From JAVBNH01 sp031551635 (GTDB lineage: Bacteria; Bacillota; Clostridia; Oscillospirales; Acutalibacteraceae): a stretch of 64,000 nucleotides of DNA. Location: the NCBI GenBank assembly GCA_031551635.1, contig JAVBNH010000002.1, forward strand, positions 186,001 through 250,000, written 5' to 3'. Of this stretch, positions 23,581-32,004 are shown one piece after another. Under the pieces are notes generated by a model. The model saw only the letters and a list, made by a program, of their open reading frames with translations, was not told the DNA's origin and searched no databases. Every line of letters begins with the position of its first letter. The first letter of the stretch is position 1. The translations under genes and the position numbers were made by a program.

Positions 23581-25512
23581 GTGGAGACTGTTAATATCGG
23601 GATTGTCGCCCATGTTGACGCGGGCAAGACCACCTTAACCGAGCAGCTATTGTTCCGCGCGGGCGCGACAAGGAAAATCGGCAGTGTCGACGAGGGCACC
23701 GCCCGCACTGATTTTCTTGAGGTTGAACGCTCACGCGGCATTTCGGTGAAGGCATCTTCCGCGTCCTTGACACACAACGGCAAACAGATAAATATTATCG
23801 ACACGCCCGGACATGTGGATTTTATCGGCGAGGTCGAGCGCGCTTTGAGCGTCCTCGACACTGCTGTGCTTGTTGTTTCCGCTGTCGAGGGGATTCAGGC
23901 GCAGACAGAAATTCTTTTTGAAGCGCTGAGAAAAACTCATACAAATATTATTGTTTTTATAAATAAAATTGACCGCATCGGAAGCAATTCCAAAGCGGTT
24001 CTGTCTCAGCTTAGAGGTGAATTTTCAAAAAACATACTTGCCTTCAATGAAATTGTCGGCGAGCAGGAAAATGAAGCTGAGGTTGTTTCACGCGTGATTT
24101 TTTATGAGGAAGCCACGGAGCTGTTGGCTGAGCTTGACGAAAACATAATGGAAGCGTATTTGTCGGACAACCAAATTGAAAAAACGGCACTTGAGAGAGC
24201 AGTCAGTCAGCAGTTTAACAGCGGAAACTTAATACCTGTATTTTTCGGTAGCAGCAAATACGGTAGGGGAATCGGCGAGCTGCTTGATTTCATCGCGAGG
24301 TATGCGGAACCTGTTAAAAATAACGCGGACGACCGCCTTTCAGGCGTTGTTTATAAAATCACTCATGACAAGGAAATGGGCAGAATCGCCCACTTGAGAA
24401 TGTTCGGCGGCACACTGAAAAACCGCGACCTTGTAAAGCTCGGTGAAAACAGCGAAAAAATCACACAAATCAGAAAGTATTCCGGGCTGCAGTATACCGA
24501 TGTCGGCGTTGCGAGCCGCGGCGACATTGTCGCGGTCTGCGGGCTTTCGCTCGCTAAGGTTTCCGACATCATCGGCGAGGCTCACGAGCTGCTGGGCGTA
24601 AAAATGACCGTTCCGCTGCTTAAGGTTTCGGCAATTCCCGAAAAAGCGGAACAGCTTTTCGCTGTAATGCGCGCCTTCGATGAGCTTTCAGCGGAGGACC
24701 CGTTGCTGGGCACTGAATATAACGAGCATGAACACGAGCTGAATATCTGCATAACCGGCATGATTCAGCTCGAAATACTGAGTGCGATAATCCGCGAGAG
24801 ATATGGCTTGTCTGTAAGTTTTTCCGCACCTACAGTGATTTATAAGGAAACACCTACGACGCGCGCGCGAGGCTTTGACGCTTATACGATGCCTAAGCCC
24901 TGCTGGGCGGTTATAGAGCTGGATATAGAGCCCGGAGAGCGTGGTACCGGACTTAGCTACAGCTCGGTTGTCAAGAACGATAAGATTTTTTACCGCTACC
25001 AGAATCACATTGAAACAGCTGTGCCGCGAGCGCTAAAGCAGGGGCTTTACAATTGGGAGGTCACCGACCTGCGTGTGACTCTTATCGGCGGCGAACATCA
25101 CACGATACATACACATCCGCTGGATTTTTTCCTCGCGACACCGCTGGCGGTTATGGACGGTCTCAGGAATGCAGGAACAACACTGCTCGAGCCTTTGCAG
25201 ACTGTCAGGCTCAGCGCGGCGGAGGAATTCACGGGCAAAATCATCGGGGACATCATCGCCATGAGAGGGGAGTTTGATTCCCCTGTAATTTCAAACGGTA
25301 TAACTACTGTCGAGGCAACTATACCGGTGTCAAGCTCGCTCGATTATCCTGTAAAATTCGCCTCGATGACCTCAGGCAGGGGAGTGTATTCAAGCAGATT
25401 TTCACAATATAAACCCTGCCCCCTCGAGCTGGGAGCGACGGCTAAGAGGATAGGCGTGAATCCTCTCGACAGGGACAAATGGATACTCAATCAGCGAAAC
25501 GCGCTGAAATAA
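23581..25512 (+). CDS. TetM-like ribosomal-protection family GTPase (chromosomal paralogue)
   Basis: 643 residues with the domain order of TetM/EF-G: G1 AHVDAGKTTL, G3 DTPGHVDF, G4 NKID, then domains II-V. Length and the motif YNWEVTD match TetM. The domain IV tip differs: where TetM reads YYSPVSTP, this protein has HHTIHTHP, so the Ser-Pro-Val that displaces tetracycline is missing. It is therefore more likely a translation factor of unknown duty than a proven resistance gene. GTG at 23581 follows GAGGGG. A HIT-family gene follows 27 bases downstream. Confidence 0.85.
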   Translation: METVNIGIVAHVDAGKTTLTEQLLFRAGATRKIGSVDEGTARTDFLEVERSRGISVKASSASLTHNGKQINIIDTPGHVDFIGEVERALSVLDTAVLVVSAVEGIQAQTEILFEALRKTHTNIIVFINKIDRIGSNSKAVLSQLRGEFSKNILAFNEIVGEQENEAEVVSRVIFYEEATELLAELDENIMEAYLSDNQIEKTALERAVSQQFNSGNLIPVFFGSSKYGRGIGELLDFIARYAEPVKNNADDRLSGVVYKITHDKEMGRIAHLRMFGGTLKNRDLVKLGENSEKITQIRKYSGLQYTDVGVASRGDIVAVCGLSLAKVSDIIGEAHELLGVKMTVPLLKVSAIPEKAEQLFAVMRAFDELSAEDPLLGTEYNEHEHELNICITGMIQLEILSAIIRERYGLSVSFSAPTVIYKETPTTRARGFDAYTMPKPCWAVIELDIEPGERGTGLSYSSVVKNDKIFYRYQNHIETAVPRALKQGLYNWEVTDLRVTLIGGEHHTIHTHPLDFFLATPLAVMDGLRNAGTTLLEPLQTVRLSAAEEFTGKIIGDIIAMRGEFDSPVISNGITTVEATIPVSSSLDYPVKFASMTSGRGVYSSRFSQYKPCPLELGATAKRIGVNPLDRDKWILNQRNALK

Positions 25513-25539
25513 TAATATAACCTGAAAGGAAATTTTACT

Positions 25540-25956
25540 ATGTCAGATTCTTGTTTTTACTGCACCAAGGAGGCTCCGCTTTACGATTTAATGATTGAAA
25601 TCTGTGAGCTTAGCGTCTCGAAACTCTTTCTCTTCCGCGAGCAAACCTATTACGGACGCTGTAATGTTGTTCTAAAAGAGCATTTAGGCGACCTGCATAC
25701 ACTTGATGAGGAGCTGCGAAACGCCTTTTTCAAGGATGTCGCTCAAGCGGCTAATGCTATGGCTAAGGTCTTTTCACCCGACAAAATCAATTACGGCGCC
25801 TATGCCGACAAAATGCAGCATTTTCATATGCATTTAGTGCCGAAATATGAGGGTAAGGAAGGCTTCGGCGGCGTTTTTGAGATGAACCCGCAAAAAACCT
25901 ACCTCACAGGTGAGGAATACGCCGAAATGATTAAAAAACTCAAGGAAAATCTGTAA
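25540..25956 (+). CDS. HIT family nucleotide-binding protein
   Basis: 138 residues with the histidine-triad motif QHFHMHLVP (about 103-111) and an N-terminal CFYC pair that may bind zinc. HIT enzymes hydrolyse or transfer nucleotidyl groups, for example from adenosine phosphoramidates or dinucleoside polyphosphates. GAAAGGA lies before the ATG. It is probably cotranscribed with the TetM-like gene. Its TAA is followed at once by a heptamer (TTTAGAC). Confidence 0.9.
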   Translation: MSDSCFYCTKEAPLYDLMIEICELSVSKLFLFREQTYYGRCNVVLKEHLGDLHTLDEELRNAFFKDVAQAANAMAKVFSPDKINYGAYADKMQHFHMHLVPKYEGKEGFGGVFEMNPQKTYLTGEEYAEMIKKLKENL

Positions 25957-26112
25957 TTTAGACATTAAATCTTAGTTTTTTATCTTTTCACCCGACTTGA
26001 TTTGAGTAACTGCATAATTTACCTACATTAAATCAGCTAACTGATACTTTTAAAATCATTTGCGAGCAATATCTAGCATCCAGCGTCTAGAATCTAGCAT
26101 CTAGAATCTAGT
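25957..26112 (-). repeat. Composite: heptamers, dispersed element copy 2, heptamer array
   Basis: The whole gap between the convergent HIT and symporter genes is repeat. It starts with TTTAGAC, ATTAAAT, CTTAGTT (25957-25977), continues with the dispersed element on the minus strand (25977-26069; TTGCTCGCAAATGATTTT, then CAAGTCGGGTGAAAAGAT), and ends with six CTAG heptamers (26071-26112). The element matches 28683-28774 over about 92 bases with only scattered differences. Confidence 0.85.
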
Positions 26113-27539
26113 ATATCTTGCGTCAGCATGGCTCTCGAGAGTGAAAGCTCCCTGAGCATTCTCTCGCGTTTTTCGCCAACAAGGTCATAGAAAAACATGG
26201 GAATCAGACTGAGAACGCGGAAAAGCGTCGGGGACGCCATAAACATGAACCAAATACCTTTTTTTGTGCTCATTGACTGTGGAATAATCGCGTTAATGGC
26301 TGAGGTTTTGTAGCCTATAGGCTTAAGAAGGAAGGCTCCGAGAGAACGCGCTACTGTGCTTGTAAGCTTCCCGAGGAAGGTCTGCATAGCGAAGCTGACA
26401 CCCTCTGAGCGCAAGCCTGTCGTCCATTCGGTGTAGTCGACGGTTTCGCCTATCATCTCAGTCGGGACAACCTGCTCCACACCGTTAAACAACGCCATTA
26501 TGCCCTGCTGAAGCATAATCAGCGGCATTATAACGGAGGGCTTCGCAAAATTCCCGAGTCCCGCGAAATATGCGAAGGCATTGAGAAGCGAGAGACTGAG
26601 CTGGGAGACGAATATAATCTGCTTGTTGTCAAGCCGCTTTTTGAAAATCGGAATAAGAGCGTAGGCAATCAGGTTTGTGACAGCTCCGGGAAGCCCCGCG
26701 AGAATCGAATATGAAGCGGAACCCAGCACATCGACAAAATAATATGTCGCGAAGGAATTCCCGATTCCAGCGAAGGACAGAATCGCCGAGCGTAGAATTA
26801 GAATACGCAGCGGCGGATTGTGAAGTATACATTGAAAACACTCTCTAAGACTTGGACCCTTTGAGGACTGAACAATCCTTTCTCTCGTGAAAAGTCCTGC
26901 AAGGGAAAAAAGCACGAAGCAGGTGATACCTGAAAACAATCCGAGCCCGAAAAAAACCTCACGCAGCTCAAGCGTCGCGGAGTTTTTCGCAAGGTCGAGC
27001 AGCATCGGAATAACCGCAATCGGCAGACCGCTGAAGAAGCTTGATAAAAACCGCGCAGAGGTAATCACGCGGGTTCTGTCCTGAGGATTCGGCGAAATGG
27101 CGACGGACATGCTCCAAAAGGGAATGTCGCAAACGGTGAAAAAGAATTCCCAAAGCACATAGGTCACGAACATATAGACAATTTTACTCGCGGCATTCTC
27201 GCTGGGGTTGTGAAGCAGCATAGGCCCCGCGCTCATGAGGATTGTTGTGAGCGCGAGCGGCAGCGGCACGGCGAGCAGATAAGGGCGCAGCTTGCCCCAG
27301 CGGGTGCGGGTGCGGTCAACGAGGGTACCCATCAGCGGGTCGTTGACAGTGTCCCAGAAGCCCTCAAAAAGCAGCATTGCCGCGACGGCGTTGCTGTTTA
27401 TGTGAAAGACATTTATGAAAAAATAATTAATATACGGCGAGAGAAAATTGCTCAGAAACTGCCCGCCGTTCGCGAGCCCGTAAGCTATTGTTTCCCTGCG
27501 GCTGACATACCGCCGCTCGGTATTAACACTTACTCCCAT
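26094..27539 (-). CDS. GPH-family sugar:cation symporter
   Basis: 481 residues, about twelve membrane segments. The glycoside-pentoside-hexuronide signature is WDTVNDPLMGTLVDRTRTRWGK near residue 65. It would import a glycoside, pentoside or hexuronide with Na+ or H+. ATG 27539 has GGGAGGG just upstream, while ATG 27557 has no binding site and sits on the stop of the upstream small gene. The last codons (ILDSRC) and the TAG stop lie within a heptamer array. A GH51 arabinofuranosidase 3 kb away hints at arabinoside use, but the two are not in one operon. Confidence 0.88.
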   Translation of the reverse strand: MGVSVNTERRYVSRRETIAYGLANGGQFLSNFLSPYINYFFINVFHINSNAVAAMLLFEGFWDTVNDPLMGTLVDRTRTRWGKLRPYLLAVPLPLALTTILMSAGPMLLHNPSENAASKIVYMFVTYVLWEFFFTVCDIPFWSMSVAISPNPQDRTRVITSARFLSSFFSGLPIAVIPMLLDLAKNSATLELREVFFGLGLFSGITCFVLFSLAGLFTRERIVQSSKGPSLRECFQCILHNPPLRILILRSAILSFAGIGNSFATYYFVDVLGSASYSILAGLPGAVTNLIAYALIPIFKKRLDNKQIIFVSQLSLSLLNAFAYFAGLGNFAKPSVIMPLIMLQQGIMALFNGVEQVVPTEMIGETVDYTEWTTGLRSEGVSFAMQTFLGKLTSTVARSLGAFLLKPIGYKTSAINAIIPQSMSTKKGIWFMFMASPTLFRVLSLIPMFFYDLVGEKRERMLRELSLSRAMLTQDILDSRC

Positions 27540-27556
27540 ATGGCCCTCCCGTGACA

Positions 27557-27814
27557 TTATTTTGTAAAAATATATACGCCTAAAAACACTATTCCCAATG
27601 ATACTGCTATCGCGGCAATTAATGAAACAATTAAGAGTAAAAATAGAATAATTGCTCTGAGCGCTTTTTTTTCAGGGTGTTTTTCATCAAGTTTTCTGAA
27701 AATTCCGCCGAACAGAGTATAGCAAAACCATTCACCGAAAACCTCGGTAAAGCCGTGAATGAAAAAATCAATTAATAAATCCAACCAAAACACCTCGAAA
27801 AGTGACAGATACAT
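27557..27814 (-). CDS. Small membrane protein, unknown
   Basis: 85 residues with an amphipathic N-terminal half (FEVFWLDLLIDFFIHGFTEVF) and a C-terminal membrane helix (AIILFLLLIVSLIAAIAVSLGIVFL). No family recognised. The ATG at 27814 lacks a clear binding site; a TTG or GTG within the first eleven codons near GAGGTG is possible. It is just upstream of the symporter gene and probably cotranscribed. Confidence 0.5.
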   Translation of the reverse strand: MYLSLFEVFWLDLLIDFFIHGFTEVFGEWFCYTLFGGIFRKLDEKHPEKKALRAIILFLLLIVSLIAAIAVSLGIVFLGVYIFTK

Positions 27815-27885
27815 TATTCATAATTTCAAATAAATAATAATTATTTATAATAATTTAAAAGCATGCAACGACTGGAGGTTTTTTT

Positions 27886-28614
27886 TTGATACTCTCAAAA
27901 CTCGGTAAATCCGGCTTAAACGCAAATACATTGAAAATCATTGCTATAACAGCGATGCTCATCGACCATTTTTCATATGCTTTTATCGAAGAAACATCAG
28001 TGACCGGTATGATTCTGCGTGGAATCGGACGGCTCTGCATGCCGATTATGTGCTTTTTTATCGCTGAAGGATTCTATTATACAAAAAATGTAAAAAAATA
28101 TATGCTGAGGCTACTGCTTTTTACCGTGATTTCGCAGATTCCTTTTGCCTTTTTAAAAAGCGGTAAATTATTCCCGAGTTTTGCGGACTATTACCACGAG
28201 CTGTCTAGCCTGAACGTAATGTTTACGCTGTTTCTCGGGCTATTATCACTTTGTATCTGTTACTCAAAAATGCATAAAATTTTTAAATTTTTCGGGGTTC
28301 TTTGCTGCTGTGTACTTTCGCTTTATTCTGACTGGTTGTTTTTCGGTGTGTTCTATATTCTCGTTTTTTCGTTGTGCAGAGGAAATTTCACAAAGCAGGC
28401 AATCTTTTTCACTGTTGTGACACTGATGGTTGCTTGGCTGAGTTATACACCGGAGTCGCCGAATCTGAATTCACTGGCTTCGCTACTTGCGCTACCCTTG
28501 TTGTATTTCTACAACGGCAAAAAGGGCAGCAACTCCATATACTCAAAATGGCTGTTCTACGCTTTTTATCCCGCGCATTTACTCGTTCTCGCGGTGATAA
28601 AATACCTTGTTTAG
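27886..28614 (+). CDS. TraX family protein
   Basis: 242 residues, polytopic. The N-terminal LNANTLKIIAITAMLIDHFSYAF, then RGIGRLCMPIMCFFIAEGFYYT, is the TraX signature with His and Arg conserved. TraX acetylates F-pilin in plasmid systems; chromosomal homologues in Clostridia are thought to be membrane O/N-acetyltransferases with unknown targets. The start is a TTG at 27886 behind a strong TGGAGG. Its TAG stop lies in a TTTAGAC heptamer. Confidence 0.9.
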   Translation: MILSKLGKSGLNANTLKIIAITAMLIDHFSYAFIEETSVTGMILRGIGRLCMPIMCFFIAEGFYYTKNVKKYMLRLLLFTVISQIPFAFLKSGKLFPSFADYYHELSSLNVMFTLFLGLLSLCICYSKMHKIFKFFGVLCCCVLSLYSDWLFFGVFYILVFSLCRGNFTKQAIFFTVVTLMVAWLSYTPESPNLNSLASLLALPLLYFYNGKKGSNSIYSKWLFYAFYPAHLLVLAVIKYLV

Positions 28615-28644
28615 ACTTTAGACATTAGATTGTAGATGGTGGAT
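28610..28644 (+). repeat. Heptamer array at the 3' end of traX-like gene
   Basis: TTTAGAC, TTTAGAC, ATTAGAT, TGTAGAT, GGTGGAT: five units, the first containing the stop codon of the TraX-like gene. Confidence 0.85.
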
Positions 28645-28647
28645 GTT

Positions 28648-28775
28648 GGTCGCGAGATAAATTGCAGCAATCTTTTTATAAACTGCTCGCGAATGATTTT
28701 AAAAGTTTCATTTTGTTGATTTAGTGCAGATAAATCATACAATTGTTCAAATCAAGTCGGGCGAAAAGATAAAAT
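28648..28775 (+). repeat. Dispersed intergenic element, copy 3
   Basis: Starts GGTCGCGA, then CTGCTCGCGAATGATTTT at 28683 and CAAGTCGGGCGAAAAGAT ending at 28770. The core is shared with 25977-26069 (reverse) and, more loosely, 13790-13916. GTCGGG (28756-28761) can pair with CCCGAC (28793-28798). Confidence 0.85.
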
Positions 28776-28805
28776 TTAAACAATTCTAACTACCCGACCT
28801 CTATT

Positions 28806-28833
28806 TGTACACTGTACATTGTACATTGTACAC
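28806..28833 (+). repeat. TGTACAC/TGTACAT heptamer array, second copy
   Basis: TGTACAC, TGTACAT, TGTACAT, TGTACAC: four units, in the same position relative to the dispersed element as the array at 13943-13970. Confidence 0.92.
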
Positions 28834-28862
28834 TTAAAAAATCCGATAAATCATCCCTTATA

Positions 28863-28890
28863 TAAAGTCTAAAGTCTAGTATCTAAAAAC
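28863..28890 (+). repeat. Heptamer array at the 3' end of the C39-like gene
   Basis: TAAAGTC, TAAAGTC, TAGTATC, TAAAAAC. Read on the minus strand it supplies the last codons (LDTRL) and TAG stop of the C39-like gene. Confidence 0.8.
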
Positions 28891-29492
28891 GCTCCCCCCA
28901 ACAGGCTTGTTTGAAGCCATTCACCCAGATTTATTCGGAAAATCCGTCCCTGGTCGCTTATTGCGGCGGTCATTGTTTCTGTTTCAAGCTCAACCAGCGT
29001 CACCCAGTGCCATGAGTAGAGAGCTTTAACCGAGCCGTTCGAGAGGTTCAGGAAGGCGACTGGCACATCAGCCCTCAGAGCACAGAGCAAAAAGTCGCGA
29101 ACCTGCACAGGATTACAGCCCAAGCTGGTGTTTTTCGTAATTTCAAGGGTAGAAATGTTGAGCGAAAAACCGTGCGCATTTGCGTACTGAGTGATGCCGC
29201 GTGAAAACATTTCGGAGCTGTGAACGCCGCCAAAGCCGGGAGTGATGAAGGTAAACATCTCCTCCTGCAGAGAGACAAAAGCCTGTCTGTCATTTTTATC
29301 GGCAAAATTATGCAGCCGCAGCGAAGTGTGCAGCTTTTGCAAATACCAGATAATATTGGCAGCGGCAGTCGGCGCACAGCCGGACATTCTGCGTCCTTCA
29401 TCGCCGTACCAGAGCTGAGAGCCACCGGAATAATTTAAGCCTCCGGGGTCACAAATTGTTAAAAATTCAGGGTGTAAAAGCGTCTGTGTCAT
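28869..29492 (-). CDS. C39-like papain-fold protein
   Basis: 207 residues. A cysteine in GCAPTAAANIIWYL (about residue 40), a histidine in SWHWVTLVELE and a later acidic ISDQGR match the Cys-His-Asp order of C39_2-type papain-fold proteins. No signal peptide or transporter is fused, so a cytoplasmic hydrolase or a non-peptidase relative is possible. The ATG at 29492 follows AAAGGA; longer forms would run into the divergent lipoprotein gene. The 3' end lies in a heptamer array. Confidence 0.65.
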   Translation of the reverse strand: MTQTLLHPEFLTICDPGGLNYSGGSQLWYGDEGRRMSGCAPTAAANIIWYLQKLHTSLRLHNFADKNDRQAFVSLQEEMFTFITPGFGGVHSSEMFSRGITQYANAHGFSLNISTLEITKNTSLGCNPVQVRDFLLCALRADVPVAFLNLSNGSVKALYSWHWVTLVELETETMTAAISDQGRIFRINLGEWLQTSLLGGAFLDTRL

Positions 29493-29532
29493 ATATTTCC
29501 TTTTATAAAATTTTAATTTTAAGGTGATGTTT

Positions 29533-30261
29533 ATGAAAAAGTTTATCTTACTTGTAATTATGCTCATAGCGTTATTTCTAACAAGCTGCGGCAGCGAAGG
29601 CGGCGAAACGACTACATTTGTTGAAAGTACAAATGCGTTGACAACCGCTCCGGTGACTGAGAATGTGAGCTTTGCAATAGCCGATACTCAGGCGGTGCGT
29701 GAAGCTTTGTCAGGATTCAATGATGTCATGCTTGACAACACACAGCTCACGCAAAAATCCTTCAGTAACAACAGCAGCGCCGAAGAAAAGGTAAAAAACC
29801 TTCTTTTAAGTGAAGTCATCAGCGAACGTTTTAGTTCTGAAGATGAAACACTACCGGTTTTTGTCAGGTTCACTATTACAGACCTGAATACTGACGGCAT
29901 ACCGGAGGTTGTGCTTGAAGATTCAGGCAATCTTTTGAAGGAGGTTCTTTTTTATTCAGGCGGTAAGGTTTACGGTTTTGATTTTACCGGCAGAGGAATG
30001 CAAAGCCTGAAAACAGACGGAACATACACAGGAACAGGCGGCATGGAAATCAACTACATTTACAAGCTCACCTTCGCAAATAATAATATTATTGAAGAAA
30101 CGCTTGCATATAAAGATATATACGCTGAAATACCATATAAGATTAGTGGCGGTGAGGTCAGCGAACAGGAAGTTGACGCGTTTTTTGCTTCTCAACGCGA
30201 AAAAACAGATGTCAGCTGGTGCACATTCAATACAGCTAATATTGAAAGATATTTTAAATAG
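29533..30261 (+). CDS. Lipoprotein, unknown function
   Basis: 242 residues with a lipoprotein signal peptide (KKFILLVIMLIALFLTSCGS, lipid-modified Cys about residue 18), a Thr/Glu-rich spacer, and a C-terminal domain with the motif RFTITDLNTDGIPEVVLE, which resembles calcium-loop-like DxNxDG segments of FG-GAP or EF-hand type. The ATG at 29533 follows AAGGTGAT. It diverges from the C39-like gene with about 40 bases between. Confidence 0.75.
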   Translation: MKKFILLVIMLIALFLTSCGSEGGETTTFVESTNALTTAPVTENVSFAIADTQAVREALSGFNDVMLDNTQLTQKSFSNNSSAEEKVKNLLLSEVISERFSSEDETLPVFVRFTITDLNTDGIPEVVLEDSGNLLKEVLFYSGGKVYGFDFTGRGMQSLKTDGTYTGTGGMEINYIYKLTFANNNIIEETLAYKDIYAEIPYKISGGEVSEQEVDAFFASQREKTDVSWCTFNTANIERYFK

Positions 30262-30271
30262 TAATTAGCTT

Positions 30272-30309
30272 TCGGGAGAAGATTTTTATAAAATCTCTCC
30301 TGATTTTTT
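30272..30309 (+). terminator. Terminator of the lipoprotein gene
   Basis: GGAG-A-AGATTTT pairs with AAAATCT-CTCC around a short loop and is followed by six T. It also faces the convergent GH51 gene. Confidence 0.82.
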
Positions 30310-30313
30310 GTTC

Positions 30314-31813
30314 TTATTGCCCTTTTTTAAGCCGAATTACATTCCAAGAAAAAGGCTTAAGGTCGATTGTCATTGTCTTTCCGGATTTTTCCGGCAGTGG
30401 CGCGTTTTTCGGCTTAACTGCCTGACAGTCCTTTGTGTTGACTGTATAGGACTCGTAACCCGCTATTTCAATGTGCTCCACGGGAACATAGTCTTCAAAA
30501 TCCAGCAGTGAAACCTCGAGCGGGATTGTGTCGGCGAGGTCTCTGTTGACGGCGAAAATTGTCAGCTCGTCTTTTTCGTCATTCAAAACGCAGACGCTGT
30601 CAATATCGCTGACATCCTCAAACTCCTTTGTCTTATGCTTCGAGCCGTCCGTGAGCGCATGGAGAACCGCGCCGCGCCCATATTTTGAAGCATGGAGGAA
30701 GGGGTAAAAAATTGTCTGCCGCCATGCTTCTCCGCCGGTTTCGGTCATAATCGGCGCGATAACGTTGACTAGCTGGGCAAGGCAAGCGATTTTCACCCTG
30801 TCACAGTGCCGCAGCATAGCCATGAGCATCATGCCCACAACCAAAACATCGGCAAAATCATAAATATCCTCAAGCGTTGACGGCGCAAACTGCCACTTGC
30901 CCATCTCATTCCCCGCGGAATGATACCAGACATTCCACTCGTCAAAGGAGAGGTTAATTGTCTTTTTGGAATGAAGCTTGCCCTTGATATGGTCACAGGT
31001 CGCGATGACAGACTTAATAAATTCCTCCATATAAACAGGCTTTGCGAGGAAATTTTCCATGTCGCAGTCCTTGTTTCCGAAATATGTGTGCAGAGAAATA
31101 TAATCAACATTATAATAACTCAGCTCGAGCGCGACAGCTTCCCATTCGCCGAAGGTTTTCATGCCCGCGCCGGAGCTTCCGCAAAGAACCAGCTCAATGT
31201 CTTTATCCGTCAGCTTCATAAGCTTCGCGGCTTCATTGGCGGCTCTTCCGTATTCAAGGGGTGTTTTCGCGCCCATCTGCCATGAGCCGTCCATCTCGTT
31301 ACCGAGACACCACATTTTTATCTTGTGCGGCTCTTTAAAGCCGTGCGAGCGTCTCAGGTCGCTCCAGTAAGTTCCGCGCGGAAAATTGCAGTATTCCACG
31401 AGATTTCGCGCCTCCTCAGCCCCTCTTGTGCCGAGGTTTACAGCCATAATAGGCTCAACGCCGGCAGCCTTGCACCACTGTGCGAACTCATTCGTGCCGA
31501 ATTGATTTGACTCAAGGCTTTCCCACGCAAGCTCGAGCTTAACAGGGCGATCCTCTTTTTTTCCGACACCGTCCTCCCAGTTATACCCAGAGACGAAATT
31601 ACCGCCCGGGTAACGTACAGCAGTGACACCAAGCTCACGTACAAGCTCGATAACATCCTTTCGAAAGCCGTTTTCATCGGCTGTAGGGTGAGAGGGCTCA
31701 TATATTCCGCCGTAGACAGCACGACCGAGGTGCTCGATAAACGAGCCGTAAATTCTCTTGTCAATTTCACCGATTCTGAAGTCCTTTGCGATTTTTATTG
31801 AGGCATATTTCAT
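30314..31813 (-). CDS. Alpha-L-arabinofuranosidase, GH51
   Basis: 499 residues, the usual length of intracellular GH51 enzymes. The barrel carries the acid/base glutamate in CLGNEMDGSWQ (about residue 172) and the nucleophile glutamate in LSFDEWNVWYH (about 292), with a C-terminal beta domain. There is no signal peptide, so it acts in the cytoplasm on imported arabino-oligosaccharides. The ATG at 31813 follows CGGAGAA. It stands alone on its strand, with no sugar regulator nearby. Confidence 0.94.
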   Translation of the reverse strand: MKYASIKIAKDFRIGEIDKRIYGSFIEHLGRAVYGGIYEPSHPTADENGFRKDVIELVRELGVTAVRYPGGNFVSGYNWEDGVGKKEDRPVKLELAWESLESNQFGTNEFAQWCKAAGVEPIMAVNLGTRGAEEARNLVEYCNFPRGTYWSDLRRSHGFKEPHKIKMWCLGNEMDGSWQMGAKTPLEYGRAANEAAKLMKLTDKDIELVLCGSSGAGMKTFGEWEAVALELSYYNVDYISLHTYFGNKDCDMENFLAKPVYMEEFIKSVIATCDHIKGKLHSKKTINLSFDEWNVWYHSAGNEMGKWQFAPSTLEDIYDFADVLVVGMMLMAMLRHCDRVKIACLAQLVNVIAPIMTETGGEAWRQTIFYPFLHASKYGRGAVLHALTDGSKHKTKEFEDVSDIDSVCVLNDEKDELTIFAVNRDLADTIPLEVSLLDFEDYVPVEHIEIAGYESYTVNTKDCQAVKPKNAPLPEKSGKTMTIDLKPFSWNVIRLKKGQ

Positions 31814-31906
31814 AGCTTTTCTCCGATTCACAATACTTTTACAACATATTATATTTGATTTTTACAGATATAACAATACTTATTACCAAATTTGTCAAAA
31901 TAAAGC

Positions 31907-31935
31907 TTGAAATAGTCGGGGAAAACCTATATAAT
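31907..31935 (+). promoter_or_regulatory. Sigma-A promoter of the Nudix operon
   Basis: TTGAAA (31907-31912), 17-base spacer, TATAAT (31930-31935), giving a leader of about 63 bases. Confidence 0.82.
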
Positions 31936-32004
31936 AAACTTTATATTGAGTTGAGCCGCGTTACTTTAACACTTCGTTTGCGGTGAAAAATCGGGAGAAA
32001 TAGG

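Noticed and set aside
23581..25512. Calling the TetM-like gene a tetracycline resistance determinant
   Set aside because: The tetracycline-displacing tip sequence is not conserved and there is no mobile context; only family membership is supported.
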